DNA from: Phaeoceros laevis
Lineage: Eukaryota; Anthocerotophyta; Anthocerotopsida; Notothyladales
Direction: 5' to 3'
Assembly: GCA_049999765.1 (NCBI GenBank)
Contig: JBNGIQ010008344.1
Span: 1 to 64,000, forward strand
DNA: 64,000 bases
Positions 31,847 to 42,699 of this stretch are shown here, one piece after another; within the stretch, counting starts at the first letter, position 1; every line of letters starts with the position of its first letter. The notes under the pieces are model-generated. The model did not search any database and was not told where the DNA came from. It saw only the letters and a program-made list of their open reading frames with translations. Made by a program: the position numbers and the translations under genes.

Positions 31847-34800
31847 CTACGGTGCTGGCTCCATGTTCTCAAGATGATTCCCTTTCTGCAATTCCGAGTC
31901 CAGGTTCTCTAAAAGCTCTTGCGTTCCATCGTCCTGCTCGTGGTTATGATCACTTACCACAAACATGTGCAATTCCTGCTCTTGGAAGATCCAGCTTTGG
32001 CCCGGTTGCTTCCATGCGCCAGCTTGTTGTTTCAAGTCGTACACCTTCTTTGCATGGTCCCACATACCAGCCTGGGCATAGATGGTAGACATCAAGACAT
32101 AGGCTGATGCCTGCTTTTGGTCTTGGCGCACAGCCATATCGAAGGCGTATTCTGCCAAACCGACGTTACAATGCTTTCGGCATGCGGCAAGCAAACACAA
32201 CCACATAGACTGATTAGGCTCCGTTGGCATCTTCGACAACAAATCTTCTACAAGAGTTAGGAACCCTGCACGCCCAAGGAGATCTACCATGTTGGCATAG
32301 TGCTGATTCTGTGGGGTTATGCCATAATCTCGGCTCATAGACTCGAAGTACTCAATACCTGTGTCCACCAAGCCAGCATGACTGCATGCCGAGAGAATGG
32401 CAACGAAAGTGACCCCATCTGGCTTCGTACCCCTGAGCAGCATTTCCTCGAAACATTGCAGTACTTCAACATGGTTCCCTTGCCTGGCGTAACCAGCAAG
32501 CAGAGTGTTCCATGAGACCACGTCAGGCTGGGGCAGTGCATCGAACACATTTCGAGCTTCTACCATGCTTGCGCATCTGCCGTAGGTGTGGATCAGAGTG
32601 CTTCCCAAAAGAAGATCCAAGTCCTTCCTAGTAGACACCAGAGTGTGATGAATCTGGGTACATACATCCAAGGTTCCTGTATCGCCACATGCTTGCAAGA
32701 CGCACATGTATGTCATCTCGTCTGGAGTGACTCCTTCCACCATCATTCGTTGATATAGCTGCAAAGCCTTATCTGGCTGGCTTTCGTGGACATATGCTGC
32801 CAGCATCACATTCCATGATACTACTGTGGGATGGGGCAAGCCATTGAACACCTTCTCTGCATCCACAAGACTTCCGCATCTCCCATACATGCTTACAAGA
32901 GTGTTGCAGACGAAAACATCTACTTGGTACCCCCTCTGCCGAGCATGAGCGTGAATTGCCCTTACTTTATACAAAGACTTCACTTTCATCGGCAGCCCAT
33001 CAACAACGGCATATTCTTCCTTGTCGGCAAGAATGCAACACGCTTGGATGGCCCCAACAAAGCTCCTATCATCTGGACTGAGACCCTCCTCCAACATTTG
33101 GCTATATAATCGCAGGGCCTTCTCTGGTTGGCCCTGCTGAGAATAAGCCATAAACATTGCTGTCCAGGTGACAATATCCCACTCCGATAACATATTAAAT
33201 ACATTCTGTGCATCCACGATGCTCCCGCACCTGCCATATGTATTCACCAGGCTGCTGGACAAAAATTCGTCCGAAACTAGTTTGCAGCCCATTCTCCAAG
33301 CTTCAGCATGGATTGCTTTAACCTTTTGCAGAGACTCGACTTTGATCGTTTGTCCATCCACAGCAGCAGCACCTTCGTTTTCTGCAGATATGCCACATGC
33401 CTGGAGCACACTCACATATGTTCGTTCATCTGGACTAACAGCAGCCTCCAGCATATGTCCATATAGCAGCAAAGCCTCATCTGGTTGACCTTGCTGTGCA
33501 CAGGCTGCAAGTGTCAGCCTCCAGGAAATCACGTCGTGCTCGGGCAGCTCATGAAAGACATTCAAAACATCCGTAATGATCCCACATTTTCCGTACATAC
33601 AAATGAGTGTGTTAACCACAAAGACGTTTGTTCCATAACCGTTTCTTGCAGCTTCAGCATGTAGTGCCTTCCCCTTCCACAGACACTCCTCCTTCATCGA
33701 TGCTTGGTCAACACTATCCTGCATCTCCGCAAGCATGCTACATGCCTGAATTACACTAACAAAGGTTCTGTCATCTGGACTCCACCCCTCCTCTAGCATT
33801 CGTCCATACAGCTGTAATGCTTCCTTTGGTTGCCCCTGCTGAGCATATGCCGCAAGCATTGCATTATATGACACGATGTTTTTTTTGGGCAACCCTTCAA
33901 ACACATTCTCTGCATCCAATATGCTCTGAACCTTACCATACAAACTGATGAGGGCATTGCCTACAAAAACATCTGATTGATGATCTGCTCTCCAAGCTGC
34001 ATAATGTATCCACTTCCCCTTCGCCAATATGTCCACACTAAGTAATTGGCCATCAACAACAACGCTTATTTCTTTATCAGCGAGGGAGCTACATGCTTGA
34101 AGCACACTCACAAATGTGTGAGCATCTGGGCGAACACCTTCTTGTAACATATTTTTATACAACTCCAAAGCATCTTCTGCCAGCTCTTGCTGGGCATATG
34201 CTCCAATCATAGTATTCCATGATACCACGTCTTGTGTGGACAGCATACCAAAAGCAATCATTGCATCTCCAATGCTTCCGCACTTCGCATACATTGAAAC
34301 CAGAGAGCTACCGACAAAAAAATTTGTTTCATATCCCTTCCTCCTAGCTTCAGCATGCAATTCCTTTCCTCTCCTCAGAGATTGTGCTCGAACAAGATGC
34401 TTACCTACAAAACAGACTTGTTCTTCTTCTGCAAGGCTGCTACATGCTTGCAGCAAGCTGACAAAGGTTCGCTCGTTGCCATCTATACCTTCCTCTTGCA
34501 TTTGCTGAAAAAGCTGCAAAGCCTTTTCGCCTTGACCGTCCTTGGCATATCCTGCAACCATCGCGGTCCATGACACCACATCCCGCTGCGCCAAAGTGTC
34601 AAAGACAGCCTGTGCATCCACAATGCTCCCACATTTTACGTACATGTCAACCAAACCTGTGCCCACAAACATATCAGAATCAAATCTAAAGTTCACAGCT
34701 TCAGAGTAAATTGCCTTGCCCTCCTGCAGGTCCCCAATCATTCCACAAGCTTTAATCAGGCTAAGCAGTGTGTACTTGTTTGGCTGCACACCTTCCTCCC

Positions 34801-35620
34801 GCATGGCATGGTATATTCTCAGTGCCTCCTGGCCTTGCCCCGACATAACGTACCCAGAGAGTACAGCTGTCCATGAGACAACAGTTGGGCACCGTAATCT
34901 TTGGAACACATGAAGCGCATCTTCAATGCTGCCACATTTGATCAAAGTATTCACCACAGATTCACCAAGATAGCTAGTAGACTCCAGGCCATGTTTTTCC
35001 AGATGGGTGTGCACCCTCTTGGCATGAGCCAGGGCTTTCTGTTTGCTGCACACCTTCAACAGGGATCTGTACACGTTCACCGATGGAATAACACTTTCCC
35101 GGTCCATATGGAACAGGACTTGCAAAGCCTTGTCTAGCTGCCCTTGTTCACATAGACTTTGAAGTTCTTCACTGACTTTGTACGACTGACCACACGAGGA
35201 CCCCGACGAATATGTAGAGAAGCTCTGCATGGATCCACTAAAACTGTCTTGTACCGCTTCTTCAACGACAAGTGCTCCTTTGTTGTCTTGTGCTGGTATT
35301 CTCAGCGCTGAAGGCTTGGCTGGAAGGTGACTGCTATAATCTGTCACAACAGCCTCATCTAAACTATCAAACACAGCCACATTCAAGTCACTCTGTGCAC
35401 GACATCCAGGGTATCGATACGATGGATGCAGATGTAAAGGTCCGGCCTTTTCCAGAATCATTTTTCTTGGCAGGAAATCCTGCCTTGATTTCATTCCACA
35501 ATGACCAATGAGCCCCTGTTTTATCGTCTTGCTTGTTGAAGCACACGCAACAGTAACATTGGCACAGCAACCCAAATCTGGAACACTTACGACGAATAAA
35601 CAGTATCCAAAGCCTGCCAT
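31847..35620 (-). CDS. giant PLS-E pentatricopeptide repeat protein (PPR copy 1)
   Basis: An intronless frame of 1257 codons from the first in-frame ATG at 35620. The frame stays open upstream without ATG, so a 5' exon is possible. The N-terminal ~150 residues could hold an organelle-targeting peptide. PPR motifs of P, L and S type follow almost without break (for example VVSWTAVLSGYVMSGQGQEA, SLVSMYAKCGSIGDA). At least five L-type repeats carry an extra 15-20 residues between their two helices, such as LADKEEYAVVDGLPMKVKSL. The C-terminus has E1/E2-like motifs (ACRKHCNVGLAEYAF, YVLMSTIYAQAGMWDHAKKV, GQSWI) but no DYW deaminase domain. PLS-E proteins bind organelle RNA at editing sites and recruit a deaminase in trans. 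It is head-to-head with copy 2, 633 bp away. Confidence 0.9.
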   Translation of the reverse strand: MAGFGYCLFVVSVPDLGCCANVTVACASTSKTIKQGLIGHCGMKSRQDFLPRKMILEKAGPLHLHPSYRYPGCRAQSDLNVAVFDSLDEAVVTDYSSHLPAKPSALRIPAQDNKGALVVEEAVQDSFSGSMQSFSTYSSGSSCGQSYKVSEELQSLCEQGQLDKALQVLFHMDRESVIPSVNVYRSLLKVCSKQKALAHAKRVHTHLEKHGLESTSYLGESVVNTLIKCGSIEDALHVFQRLRCPTVVSWTAVLSGYVMSGQGQEALRIYHAMREEGVQPNKYTLLSLIKACGMIGDLQEGKAIYSEAVNFRFDSDMFVGTGLVDMYVKCGSIVDAQAVFDTLAQRDVVSWTAMVAGYAKDGQGEKALQLFQQMQEEGIDGNERTFVSLLQACSSLAEEEQVCFVGKHLVRAQSLRRGKELHAEARRKGYETNFFVGSSLVSMYAKCGSIGDAMIAFGMLSTQDVVSWNTMIGAYAQQELAEDALELYKNMLQEGVRPDAHTFVSVLQACSSLADKEISVVVDGQLLSVDILAKGKWIHYAAWRADHQSDVFVGNALISLYGKVQSILDAENVFEGLPKKNIVSYNAMLAAYAQQGQPKEALQLYGRMLEEGWSPDDRTFVSVIQACSMLAEMQDSVDQASMKEECLWKGKALHAEAARNGYGTNVFVVNTLICMYGKCGIITDVLNVFHELPEHDVISWRLTLAACAQQGQPDEALLLYGHMLEAAVSPDERTYVSVLQACGISAENEGAAAVDGQTIKVESLQKVKAIHAEAWRMGCKLVSDEFLSSSLVNTYGRCGSIVDAQNVFNMLSEWDIVTWTAMFMAYSQQGQPEKALRLYSQMLEEGLSPDDRSFVGAIQACCILADKEEYAVVDGLPMKVKSLYKVRAIHAHARQRGYQVDVFVCNTLVSMYGRCGSLVDAEKVFNGLPHPTVVSWNVMLAAYVHESQPDKALQLYQRMMVEGVTPDEMTYMCVLQACGDTGTLDVCTQIHHTLVSTRKDLDLLLGSTLIHTYGRCASMVEARNVFDALPQPDVVSWNTLLAGYARQGNHVEVLQCFEEMLLRGTKPDGVTFVAILSACSHAGLVDTGIEYFESMSRDYGITPQNQHYANMVDLLGRAGFLTLVEDLLSKMPTEPNQSMWLCLLAACRKHCNVGLAEYAFDMAVRQDQKQASAYVLMSTIYAQAGMWDHAKKVYDLKQQAGAWKQPGQSWIFQEQELHMFVVSDHNHEQDDGTQELLENLDSELQKGNHLENMEPAP

Positions 35621-36253
35621 GACGATTATCAACAGGTTGTGCAGTGGAGAAATTAGGAGGTCCGCAACATGATGAGAGTACTGTGCTGACAAAGCTCAGC
35701 ATCTGCCTGTCAAGGAGCTCACAGGAATCCACTGCAACAACATTTTGCTCGGATTGCTGCATCAGCATGCTGCTGCTTGGATCCTGGACAGCAAGCAATA
35801 TGGACAGAAGAGGCAAAAGTTACTCAGCGCTTCACTGATCCAAAGTACTGCTTAGTCCCTCATAGATCCATCCTGGTGTGCAAGAAGTGCGTGGAAGAGT
35901 AAGGGAAAGATGAAGCTGGAAAAGACATATCAAATCTGTAAGAGCATGAACTGGCGTTGTTCCGTAGGTCAATTTGGGCGCCAGAGTGACCGCACAGTGT
36001 GGCATGTTGCCCTCGAGTTGTTTTTGTAGCTCTCTCTCATTCCCGGTTTTCCTCAATTCGTATTGGGACTTCGCTAGCAGTAGTTGAAAGTTCAAACTGG
36101 TGGCCTTAGTCTCTCTAATTGAGAACTCCCCGGTCACTGAGAAAAGGGCCATGAGACGTCTTCAAACAGCCAACGCGGCGGACTATGGAGAAAGGCTTAA
36201 GCGTCTTGGTCGAGATGTGCTTTCTTCGCTAGCACAGCTCCGAATCAAAGTCG
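35621..36253. promoter_or_regulatory. shared region between divergent PPR copies 1 and 2
   Basis: This 633-bp interval separates the two start codons. An open minus-strand stretch at about 35640-35816 (in another frame) could be a 5' exon of copy 1, but no clear splice pair was found. Confidence 0.45.
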
Positions 36254-39200
36254 ATGATTTGTGGACGATTGTTTGAATGTTATGTTCGTTGTGACACCTT
36301 CTTCTTGTCTACGAGCCACAGGCACCTAGATTTTACAGACAGGAGAACAGCACACACCGTGTGGTTAAACAATGGGCATACGAATCAATCAGCGTTCACG
36401 GCAAGTTGCAAACCTCGTCATGAGCCCAGGCGGGCCAATGTTCAGCCGGACGCTGTGCAAACCCAGGTACAGAGAAGCCTGCAAGGTTCGTCTTTTCTCA
36501 TGCCTGCTAGACTGGGTGATGAGATTAAAATTTTATGTAGTGAAGGGCAACTGGACAAGGCGTTGGATGCCATGGACGAGCATGACACAGTACTTACCCT
36601 GGAGGTGTATACTGTTCTATTGAATGCCTGCACAAAAAAGAAAGCCCTGGTTCAGGCCAAGCGAGTGCATTCCCATTTAGCTAAACACTGCTTGGAGTCC
36701 ACCAGCTATCTTGGTGAATCTGTGGTTGTGGCTTTTGTGAGGTGCGGTAGTCTTGATGATGCGCTTCAGGTTTTCCAGAGACTCCCCAACCGGACTGTGG
36801 TTGCTTGGACATCAGTGATAACTGGATACAGTAGAGCAAGACAAGGTCAGGAAGCCCTGAGAATGTATCATCGAATGCGAGAGGAAGGTATTCAGCCAAA
36901 CAAACAAATCTTCGTCAGCGTACTTAAAGCTTGTAGCAGTCTACTCAACCTGGAAGAGGGCAAGCACATTCACGCCGAAGCTTTGATATCTGGGTTAGAC
37001 TCCGACTTGGTGGTGGCCACATGCTTGATCGACATGTACGCGAAGTGTGGGTGCATTGCAGAGGCAGAAGACGTATTTCATTCAATGGCACTGCGTGATG
37101 TAGTTTCATGGACAGCAATGCTCGTGGCTTATGTTCAGTGCGGACAAGCAGCCAAAGCTTTGCAGCTTTATGCAGAACTACTAGAGCAAGGTGAGAGTCC
37201 AGATGCTTGGATCTGTGCCACCGTGCTCCAAGCATGTGGCATGCTTGCAGAGAAGGTCGTCAGAAATAAGCTATCCGAGAGCCTCCAAAAGGGGAAAGCA
37301 ATACATGCTCATATATGGACAAGTGGCTACGAATCTGATCTGTTTGTAGGCAGCAGCCTCATCAGTATGTATGCAAAATGCGGTAGCATTGTTGATGCCC
37401 AAAATGTCTTTGACAGCTTTTTGCAGAACGATATAGTCTTATGGAACACAATGCTTGCAGGGTATGCTCTTCAGGACCTGTCACAACCAGCTCTAGAGTT
37501 GTATGCCAGAATGTCAGAAGGAGAAGTAAACCCAGATGCTAGAACATTTGTTAGTGTACTCCAAGCATGTGGCAGCCTCGCTGAGAAAGGGGAGACATTG
37601 CCTTTGCTTGAGATAATGACTGGGGCGGACGCCCTGCAAAAGGGGAAGGCAATACATAGCGCAGCTTTGAGGACAGGTAATGCTTCAGATGTCTTTGTAA
37701 GCAATGCTCTTGTTGATATGTATGGAAAATGTGGTAGCATTGAAGATGCAAAAACGGTTTTTGATGGGTTCACCGAGCGGAATATTGTGTCATGGAATAC
37801 GATGCTGACAGCATTGTTGCAGAATGGGCACGCTGAGAGGACTTTGAAGCTATTTGAGCAGATGCTGGGGGAAGGTGTGAGTCCAGACAATCGTACATTC
37901 ATCAGTAGCATCCAAGCGTGTGGCATCCTTGCAGAGGAAGAAGAGATTGGTCTCACAGGCATGGAATTGGAGAGTGTGGAGTTTCTGCAGAAGGCGAAGG
38001 TAACACATGCTGAAGCTTGGAGGCGGGGTTATGAGTCAGATGTTTTTCTTGGCAGCACTCTTATTAGTTTGTATGGGAAGTGTGGAGCCATTGTGGATGC
38101 TGAATATGTGTTTGACAGGGTGTCACAGGATAACGTAGTGCTTTGGAATGCGATGCTTGCAGGATATACTTCACAGGAGCTAGCAGAGGAGGCTTTCAAA
38201 TTGTATAACCAAATGCTACTGGAAGCTATCAGTCCAGATAGCTTCACTTTTGTCAATGTGCTCCAAGTGTGTGGCCAGCTCGCCGAAAAAGAGGATTCAC
38301 GGCCTGTGCATGGACAGTTACTGAGATTGCAATCCCTTCAAAAGGGGAAGGCAATACATGCTGAGTTTTCAGAGAAATGTATTCCATCGAACCTGTTTGT
38401 GCTTAATGCACTTGTCGGGATGTATGGCAAGTGTGGAAGCATTGTAGATGCTGAGAGGATCTTTGGCGAGTTGTCCCAGCGTGACATGGTATCATGGAAT
38501 ATAGTACTTTCAGCATATGTCCAGCAGGGAGAAGCTGAGAAGGCTGTGCAGGTATATGCACAAATGCTGCAAGAAGGTGTGATTCCAGATGATTGGACTT
38601 TTGTGAGTGTTCTCCAGGCATGCGACATGCTTGGAGGGAAGGACGAAGGGCTAATCCAAGATGGGCTGTCAAAAAGATCAGGGTATCTGCAACGAGTGCG
38701 GGCAGTGCATTCTGAAGCTTGGCGGAATGGCTACATATCGGATGCCTTTGTTGCCAGCATGCTTATTAGCTCCTATGGGAAAAGTGGGAACATTGAGGAT
38801 GCACGTATTGTGTTGGAAGCCTTCTCCAAGCGTGATGTGGTGCCATGGAACGCAATGCTCACAGTATATGCTCAGCACGACCAAGGGGATAAGGTACTGC
38901 AGGTGTATGAACGAATGCAAGAGGAAGGCATGACACTGAGTGAGACTACCATACTTTGTATTTTGCAAGCTTGCAGCAATACAGGAAATCTTGATATTTG
39001 TAACCAGATTTGTGACAACTTTGTGTCTACACGAAAGGTATTTAACCATCTTGTGGGAAGCACCCTTGTTCATACCTATGGGAAGTGCGCAAGGATGGAG
39101 GATGCCCAGAAAATATTCGATGCATTACCCCAGCACGACGTTGTTTCATGGAATGCACTTCTTGCTGGTTATGCTCGTCAAGGCAACTATGAGGCTGCAG

Positions 39201-39772
39201 AATTGTGTTATAAAGACATGGTGCAGGCTGGTGTGATGCCAGATCAAATTACGTTTCTTTCACTCATCTCTGCCTGCAGTCATGCTGGAATGGTGCACAA
39301 AGGTCTTGAATACTTCGAAGTTATGAGCAGAGACTATGGTGTACTTCCGGAGATTCAACACTATGTCGGCATGGTGGACATGCTTGGCCGCGCAGGGTGC
39401 TTCATGATGTCAGAAGGTCTGCTATCAAAAATACCAATGCGGCCGAACCAATCTTTGTGGTTGTGTTTACTTTCTGCATGTCGGAAGCATGGTAATGTAG
39501 TGGTTGGAGAAAGGGCCTTCGCCTGTGCAGTGCAACTACAGCCAGCACATGCCGCAGCATATGTTGTGATGTCGAATATTTACGCTCATGCTGGAATGTT
39601 TGATGCTGCAAAGATGGTGGATGAGATGAGGCAGAAGGCAGGTGCAGCGAGAAAGCTCGGCCAAAGCTGGATTGAGCACCAGCATGATGTACGGGCATTT
39701 ACGGTCTCAGGTTGCCAGGACAGACAGCAAGAACAGTTTGACTATCTCTTAGAGAAGCTATCGGTGAAGTAG
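36254..39772 (+). CDS. giant PLS-E pentatricopeptide repeat protein (PPR copy 2)
   Basis: An intronless gene of 1172 codons from the ATG at 36254. The N-terminus (MICGRLFECYVRCDTFFLST) has basic, hydroxylated residues suited to organelle import. The first repeats match copies 1, 3 and 4 closely (KKALVQAKRVHSHLAKHCLE). About 30 PPR motifs follow. Five L-type repeats carry the family-specific extension between helices, for example ILAEEEEIGLTGMELESVEF and QLAEKEDSRPVHGQLLRLQS, before KGKAIHAE-like second helices. The E-type tail includes LLSACRKHGNVVVGERAFAC, YVVMSNIYAHAGMFDAAKMV and GQSWIEH; there is no DYW domain. It is divergent from copy 1 and convergent with copy 3, with only 194 bp between stop codons. 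Confidence 0.92.
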   Translation: MICGRLFECYVRCDTFFLSTSHRHLDFTDRRTAHTVWLNNGHTNQSAFTASCKPRHEPRRANVQPDAVQTQVQRSLQGSSFLMPARLGDEIKILCSEGQLDKALDAMDEHDTVLTLEVYTVLLNACTKKKALVQAKRVHSHLAKHCLESTSYLGESVVVAFVRCGSLDDALQVFQRLPNRTVVAWTSVITGYSRARQGQEALRMYHRMREEGIQPNKQIFVSVLKACSSLLNLEEGKHIHAEALISGLDSDLVVATCLIDMYAKCGCIAEAEDVFHSMALRDVVSWTAMLVAYVQCGQAAKALQLYAELLEQGESPDAWICATVLQACGMLAEKVVRNKLSESLQKGKAIHAHIWTSGYESDLFVGSSLISMYAKCGSIVDAQNVFDSFLQNDIVLWNTMLAGYALQDLSQPALELYARMSEGEVNPDARTFVSVLQACGSLAEKGETLPLLEIMTGADALQKGKAIHSAALRTGNASDVFVSNALVDMYGKCGSIEDAKTVFDGFTERNIVSWNTMLTALLQNGHAERTLKLFEQMLGEGVSPDNRTFISSIQACGILAEEEEIGLTGMELESVEFLQKAKVTHAEAWRRGYESDVFLGSTLISLYGKCGAIVDAEYVFDRVSQDNVVLWNAMLAGYTSQELAEEAFKLYNQMLLEAISPDSFTFVNVLQVCGQLAEKEDSRPVHGQLLRLQSLQKGKAIHAEFSEKCIPSNLFVLNALVGMYGKCGSIVDAERIFGELSQRDMVSWNIVLSAYVQQGEAEKAVQVYAQMLQEGVIPDDWTFVSVLQACDMLGGKDEGLIQDGLSKRSGYLQRVRAVHSEAWRNGYISDAFVASMLISSYGKSGNIEDARIVLEAFSKRDVVPWNAMLTVYAQHDQGDKVLQVYERMQEEGMTLSETTILCILQACSNTGNLDICNQICDNFVSTRKVFNHLVGSTLVHTYGKCARMEDAQKIFDALPQHDVVSWNALLAGYARQGNYEAAELCYKDMVQAGVMPDQITFLSLISACSHAGMVHKGLEYFEVMSRDYGVLPEIQHYVGMVDMLGRAGCFMMSEGLLSKIPMRPNQSLWLCLLSACRKHGNVVVGERAFACAVQLQPAHAAAYVVMSNIYAHAGMFDAAKMVDEMRQKAGAARKLGQSWIEHQHDVRAFTVSGCQDRQQEQFDYLLEKLSVK

Positions 39773-39966
39773 CTGGATGGGCTCCTTCTAGATGTGGCTT
39801 CGGGCATGTCAAAAAGTTCTAATTTGTCTCCGTCGGACTGACGGGCGTGTATAATTCGAATATTTGAGGAGCTAGCCTAATAAGCAAGTTCATCAGAGAG
39901 CAAAAATTCAAACCGGCTTAGTAGAGTGGACTCGCAATTCTGCTGTGCCTTAATTCTTCTGTCAGA
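39773..39966. other. short 3'-3' gap between convergent PPR copies 2 and 3
   Basis: Only 194 bp separate the two stop codons, so the 3' UTRs probably overlap as natural antisense. No terminator-like signal can be assigned. Confidence 0.5.
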
Positions 39967-42699
39967 CTAATGAACACCCATATCCTGAGTTTCGCCATCC
40001 AGTTCATTGCCTAGCTTTTCTAAAAAATTTGGCAAAAGTCCATACTCTTCATGGGCATTGTGGCCCACTGTGAAAGTAAAAACATCACCTTCATGTTTGA
40101 TCCAGCTTTTACCAGGCTTCCTCCATGCACTTGCTTGTTGTCTCAAGTTATTCACCTCAGTTGCACTGTCCCACATCCCAGCGTGAGCGTACATGTTCCA
40201 CATTAGGACGTAAGGTGCAGGATGCGTTGACTGTAATTCAACTGCACATTCGAAGGCATACTTTCCCAGTGCTATGTTGCCATGCATTCGACACACACCA
40301 AGCAAACACAACCAGAAAGACAGATCAGGCCTCATTGGCATTTTGGACAACAAATCTTCCACGACTGTGAAATATCCAGCACGCCCGAGGAGGTCCACCA
40401 TGCTGGCGAAGTGCTGACTAGTTGGTGAAATGTTGTGACACCTGCTCATCGATTCGAAGTACTGAATACCTTTGTCCACCATGCCACCGTGACTGCAAGC
40501 ATAGAGAAGAGAAAGAAAAGTGACTCCATCCGGCTTCATCCTTGCTTGTTGCATTTCGTTATGACACTGCAGGGTTGACGCATAGTCACCTTGTCGGGCA
40601 TACCCAGCAATTAAAGCATTCCAAGACACCACATTAGGTTGAGGCAACCCATCAAAGACTTTCCGAGCTGCCACCATACAGGCACACTTGCCGTACGCAT
40701 GGATAAGAGTGTTGGCGACAAACAAACTCAGGGACTTTCCATTGACATCAAGATTGTGGTGAAGCTCAACGCACAGATCGGAATTGCCAGTGTTGCCACA
40801 CGCCTTCAAGATGTATACAACTGTAACGTCATCTGGACTTGCCCCTTCCTCCAGCATTTGTTGGAAAAGGGCCAGAGCCTCCACTGGTTGGCCCTGCTGA
40901 TCGTATGCAGCAAGCAGTGCATTCCAGGACACAATATCCCGTTGGAACAAGCCATTGAAGACAGTCTGAGCGTCAAGAATGCTCTTGCACTTCCCGTATG
41001 TACTGACAAGAACATTACCTACGAATACATCCTTATCAGGGACCGCTGAGCACACCAAAGCATGCAATGCCTTCACCTTATGCAAAGAACTTACTTTCAG
41101 TAATTGGCCATCAACAGTAACGTCTTGTTCCTTCTGAGCTAAGAGGCCACAACATTGTATCGTGCTGACAAAAGTTGTGTCATCAGGTGTTACACCATCC
41201 TCCAGCAATTGTCCAAAGAGCTGCAACGCCTCCTCAGGATGCCCTTCCTGAGCACATGCTGCGAGCATTGCATTCCATGCTACAGCATCACCCTGGGCCA
41301 AATCTTTGAACACCTTCCTTGCATCCACAATGCTCCCACACTTTCCGTACATACTGACAAGGCTATTACAAACAAATACATCTGATGCATAACCTACCCT
41401 CCAAGCTTCAGCATGCATGGCCTTACCCATGTTCAGACACGAAAACCTAATTGATTGTGCATCGGTGGAGATGTTGTCGTCTTTCTCAGCAAGGCTGCAA
41501 CAGGCTTGGAGAGCACTCACAAAGGTTCGGGCATCTAGAGCAACTCCTTCATGTGACATTTGTATATAAAGCTTCAGGGCCTCGTCTTCGAGCTCTTGCT
41601 GAGCATATGCGCTGATCATGGCATTCCACAATACCACATTTCGCTGAGACAATCCATCAAACACATATCGCGCATCCACAATGCTCCCACATTTTGTATA
41701 CATACTTACAAGGCTGCTACCAACGAAGACATCTGACCTATAGCCCTTCCTCCAGGCTTCAGCGTGCACTGCCTTCCCCATTTGAATGGACTGCATCTTG
41801 AGGTCTCCCCTTTCTCTGAGGACGTTCTCCCCCTTTTCTGCGAGCATGCCACATGCTTGAAGACTGCTGACAAATATCCATGCATCTGGACTGATCCCTT
41901 CGTATTGGAGCTCTGTATACAGCTGCAGAGCTTTCTCAGCCTGAGCCAGTCGAACGTATGCCACAAGCATTGCTGCCCATGATACCACATCACGCTGTGA
42001 CAAACCATCAAAAACAGTCTGCGCAGCCGCCATGCTCCCACACTTGGCGTACATGTCGATTAAACAAGTGCCCACAATCACGTCAGATTGACACCTGCAT
42101 TTCACAGCTTCAGCATGCATAAGCTTGCCCGTTTCCAGGTCTGCCAAGCTGCCACATGCTCTGATTAGGCTAACTAAGGTATATCTATTTGGCTGCAAAC
42201 CTTCCTGTCGCATCAACCGAAACATTCTCAGCACCTCGTGGTCTCGTCCAGCCTTCCCGTACCCAGAGATTACGGCTGTCCAGGAGACAGCAGTTCGTTC
42301 TGGCAATCTGTGGAATACCCGGAGAGCGTCGTCAAGGCTTCCGCACTGCACAAATGCTTTGACCACATATTCGCCAAGAAACCTGGTCGTCTGCATCCCA
42401 TGTTTCACCAGATGGGCATGCACCTGCTTGGCCTGAACCAGGGCCCTCTCCTTAGTGCAGGCTTTGAGCAGATCCCTGTATATCTCCACTGACGGAACAT
42501 TGCCCTGGTTGTCCATTTCCACCAGGACATCCAATGCCTTGTTCAGCAGGCCTTCTTGGCATAGACATTGGATTGTATCACGTGGTCCAGAGCACCCGGC
42601 AGTGGAAGATATCTGCATGCCCTGAGAACCACTACATAGCTCTTCATCCAATATGGCTATCCCAGGATCGATGCAGGCAGCCTTGTATTGACTGCTCAA
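39967..42699 (-). CDS. PLS-E pentatricopeptide repeat protein (PPR copy 3)
   Basis: The shortest of the four. The open frame covers 910 codons, and the first in-frame ATG is at 42618 (883 aa). The frame continues upstream of 42699, where it encodes HRPDFTDKRARR, homologous to HRHLDFTDRR in copy 2. A tgcctgcag acceptor lies at about 42757, so a 5' exon with the true start is likely. PPR motifs run to the C-terminus. Three extended L repeats are seen (LAEKGENVLRERGDLKMQSI, LAEKDDNISTDAQSIRFSCL, LAQKEQDVTVDGQLLKVSSL). The E-type tail has GVCRMHGNIALGKYAF, YVLMWNMYAHAGMWDSATEV and GKSWIKHEGD, with no DYW domain. Compared with copies 1, 2 and 4 it has lost about two extended repeat blocks. Confidence 0.88.
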   Translation of the reverse strand: MSSQYKAACIDPGIAILDEELCSGSQGMQISSTAGCSGPRDTIQCLCQEGLLNKALDVLVEMDNQGNVPSVEIYRDLLKACTKERALVQAKQVHAHLVKHGMQTTRFLGEYVVKAFVQCGSLDDALRVFHRLPERTAVSWTAVISGYGKAGRDHEVLRMFRLMRQEGLQPNRYTLVSLIRACGSLADLETGKLMHAEAVKCRCQSDVIVGTCLIDMYAKCGSMAAAQTVFDGLSQRDVVSWAAMLVAYVRLAQAEKALQLYTELQYEGISPDAWIFVSSLQACGMLAEKGENVLRERGDLKMQSIQMGKAVHAEAWRKGYRSDVFVGSSLVSMYTKCGSIVDARYVFDGLSQRNVVLWNAMISAYAQQELEDEALKLYIQMSHEGVALDARTFVSALQACCSLAEKDDNISTDAQSIRFSCLNMGKAMHAEAWRVGYASDVFVCNSLVSMYGKCGSIVDARKVFKDLAQGDAVAWNAMLAACAQEGHPEEALQLFGQLLEDGVTPDDTTFVSTIQCCGLLAQKEQDVTVDGQLLKVSSLHKVKALHALVCSAVPDKDVFVGNVLVSTYGKCKSILDAQTVFNGLFQRDIVSWNALLAAYDQQGQPVEALALFQQMLEEGASPDDVTVVYILKACGNTGNSDLCVELHHNLDVNGKSLSLFVANTLIHAYGKCACMVAARKVFDGLPQPNVVSWNALIAGYARQGDYASTLQCHNEMQQARMKPDGVTFLSLLYACSHGGMVDKGIQYFESMSRCHNISPTSQHFASMVDLLGRAGYFTVVEDLLSKMPMRPDLSFWLCLLGVCRMHGNIALGKYAFECAVELQSTHPAPYVLMWNMYAHAGMWDSATEVNNLRQQASAWRKPGKSWIKHEGDVFTFTVGHNAHEEYGLLPNFLEKLGNELDGETQDMGVH

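Noticed and set aside
37471-37962. 163-codon minus-strand frame inside PPR copy 2, and similar frames opposite copies 1, 3 and 4
   Set aside because: They repeat wherever a PPR block repeats and merely mirror the PPR codons. No start context or independent homology.
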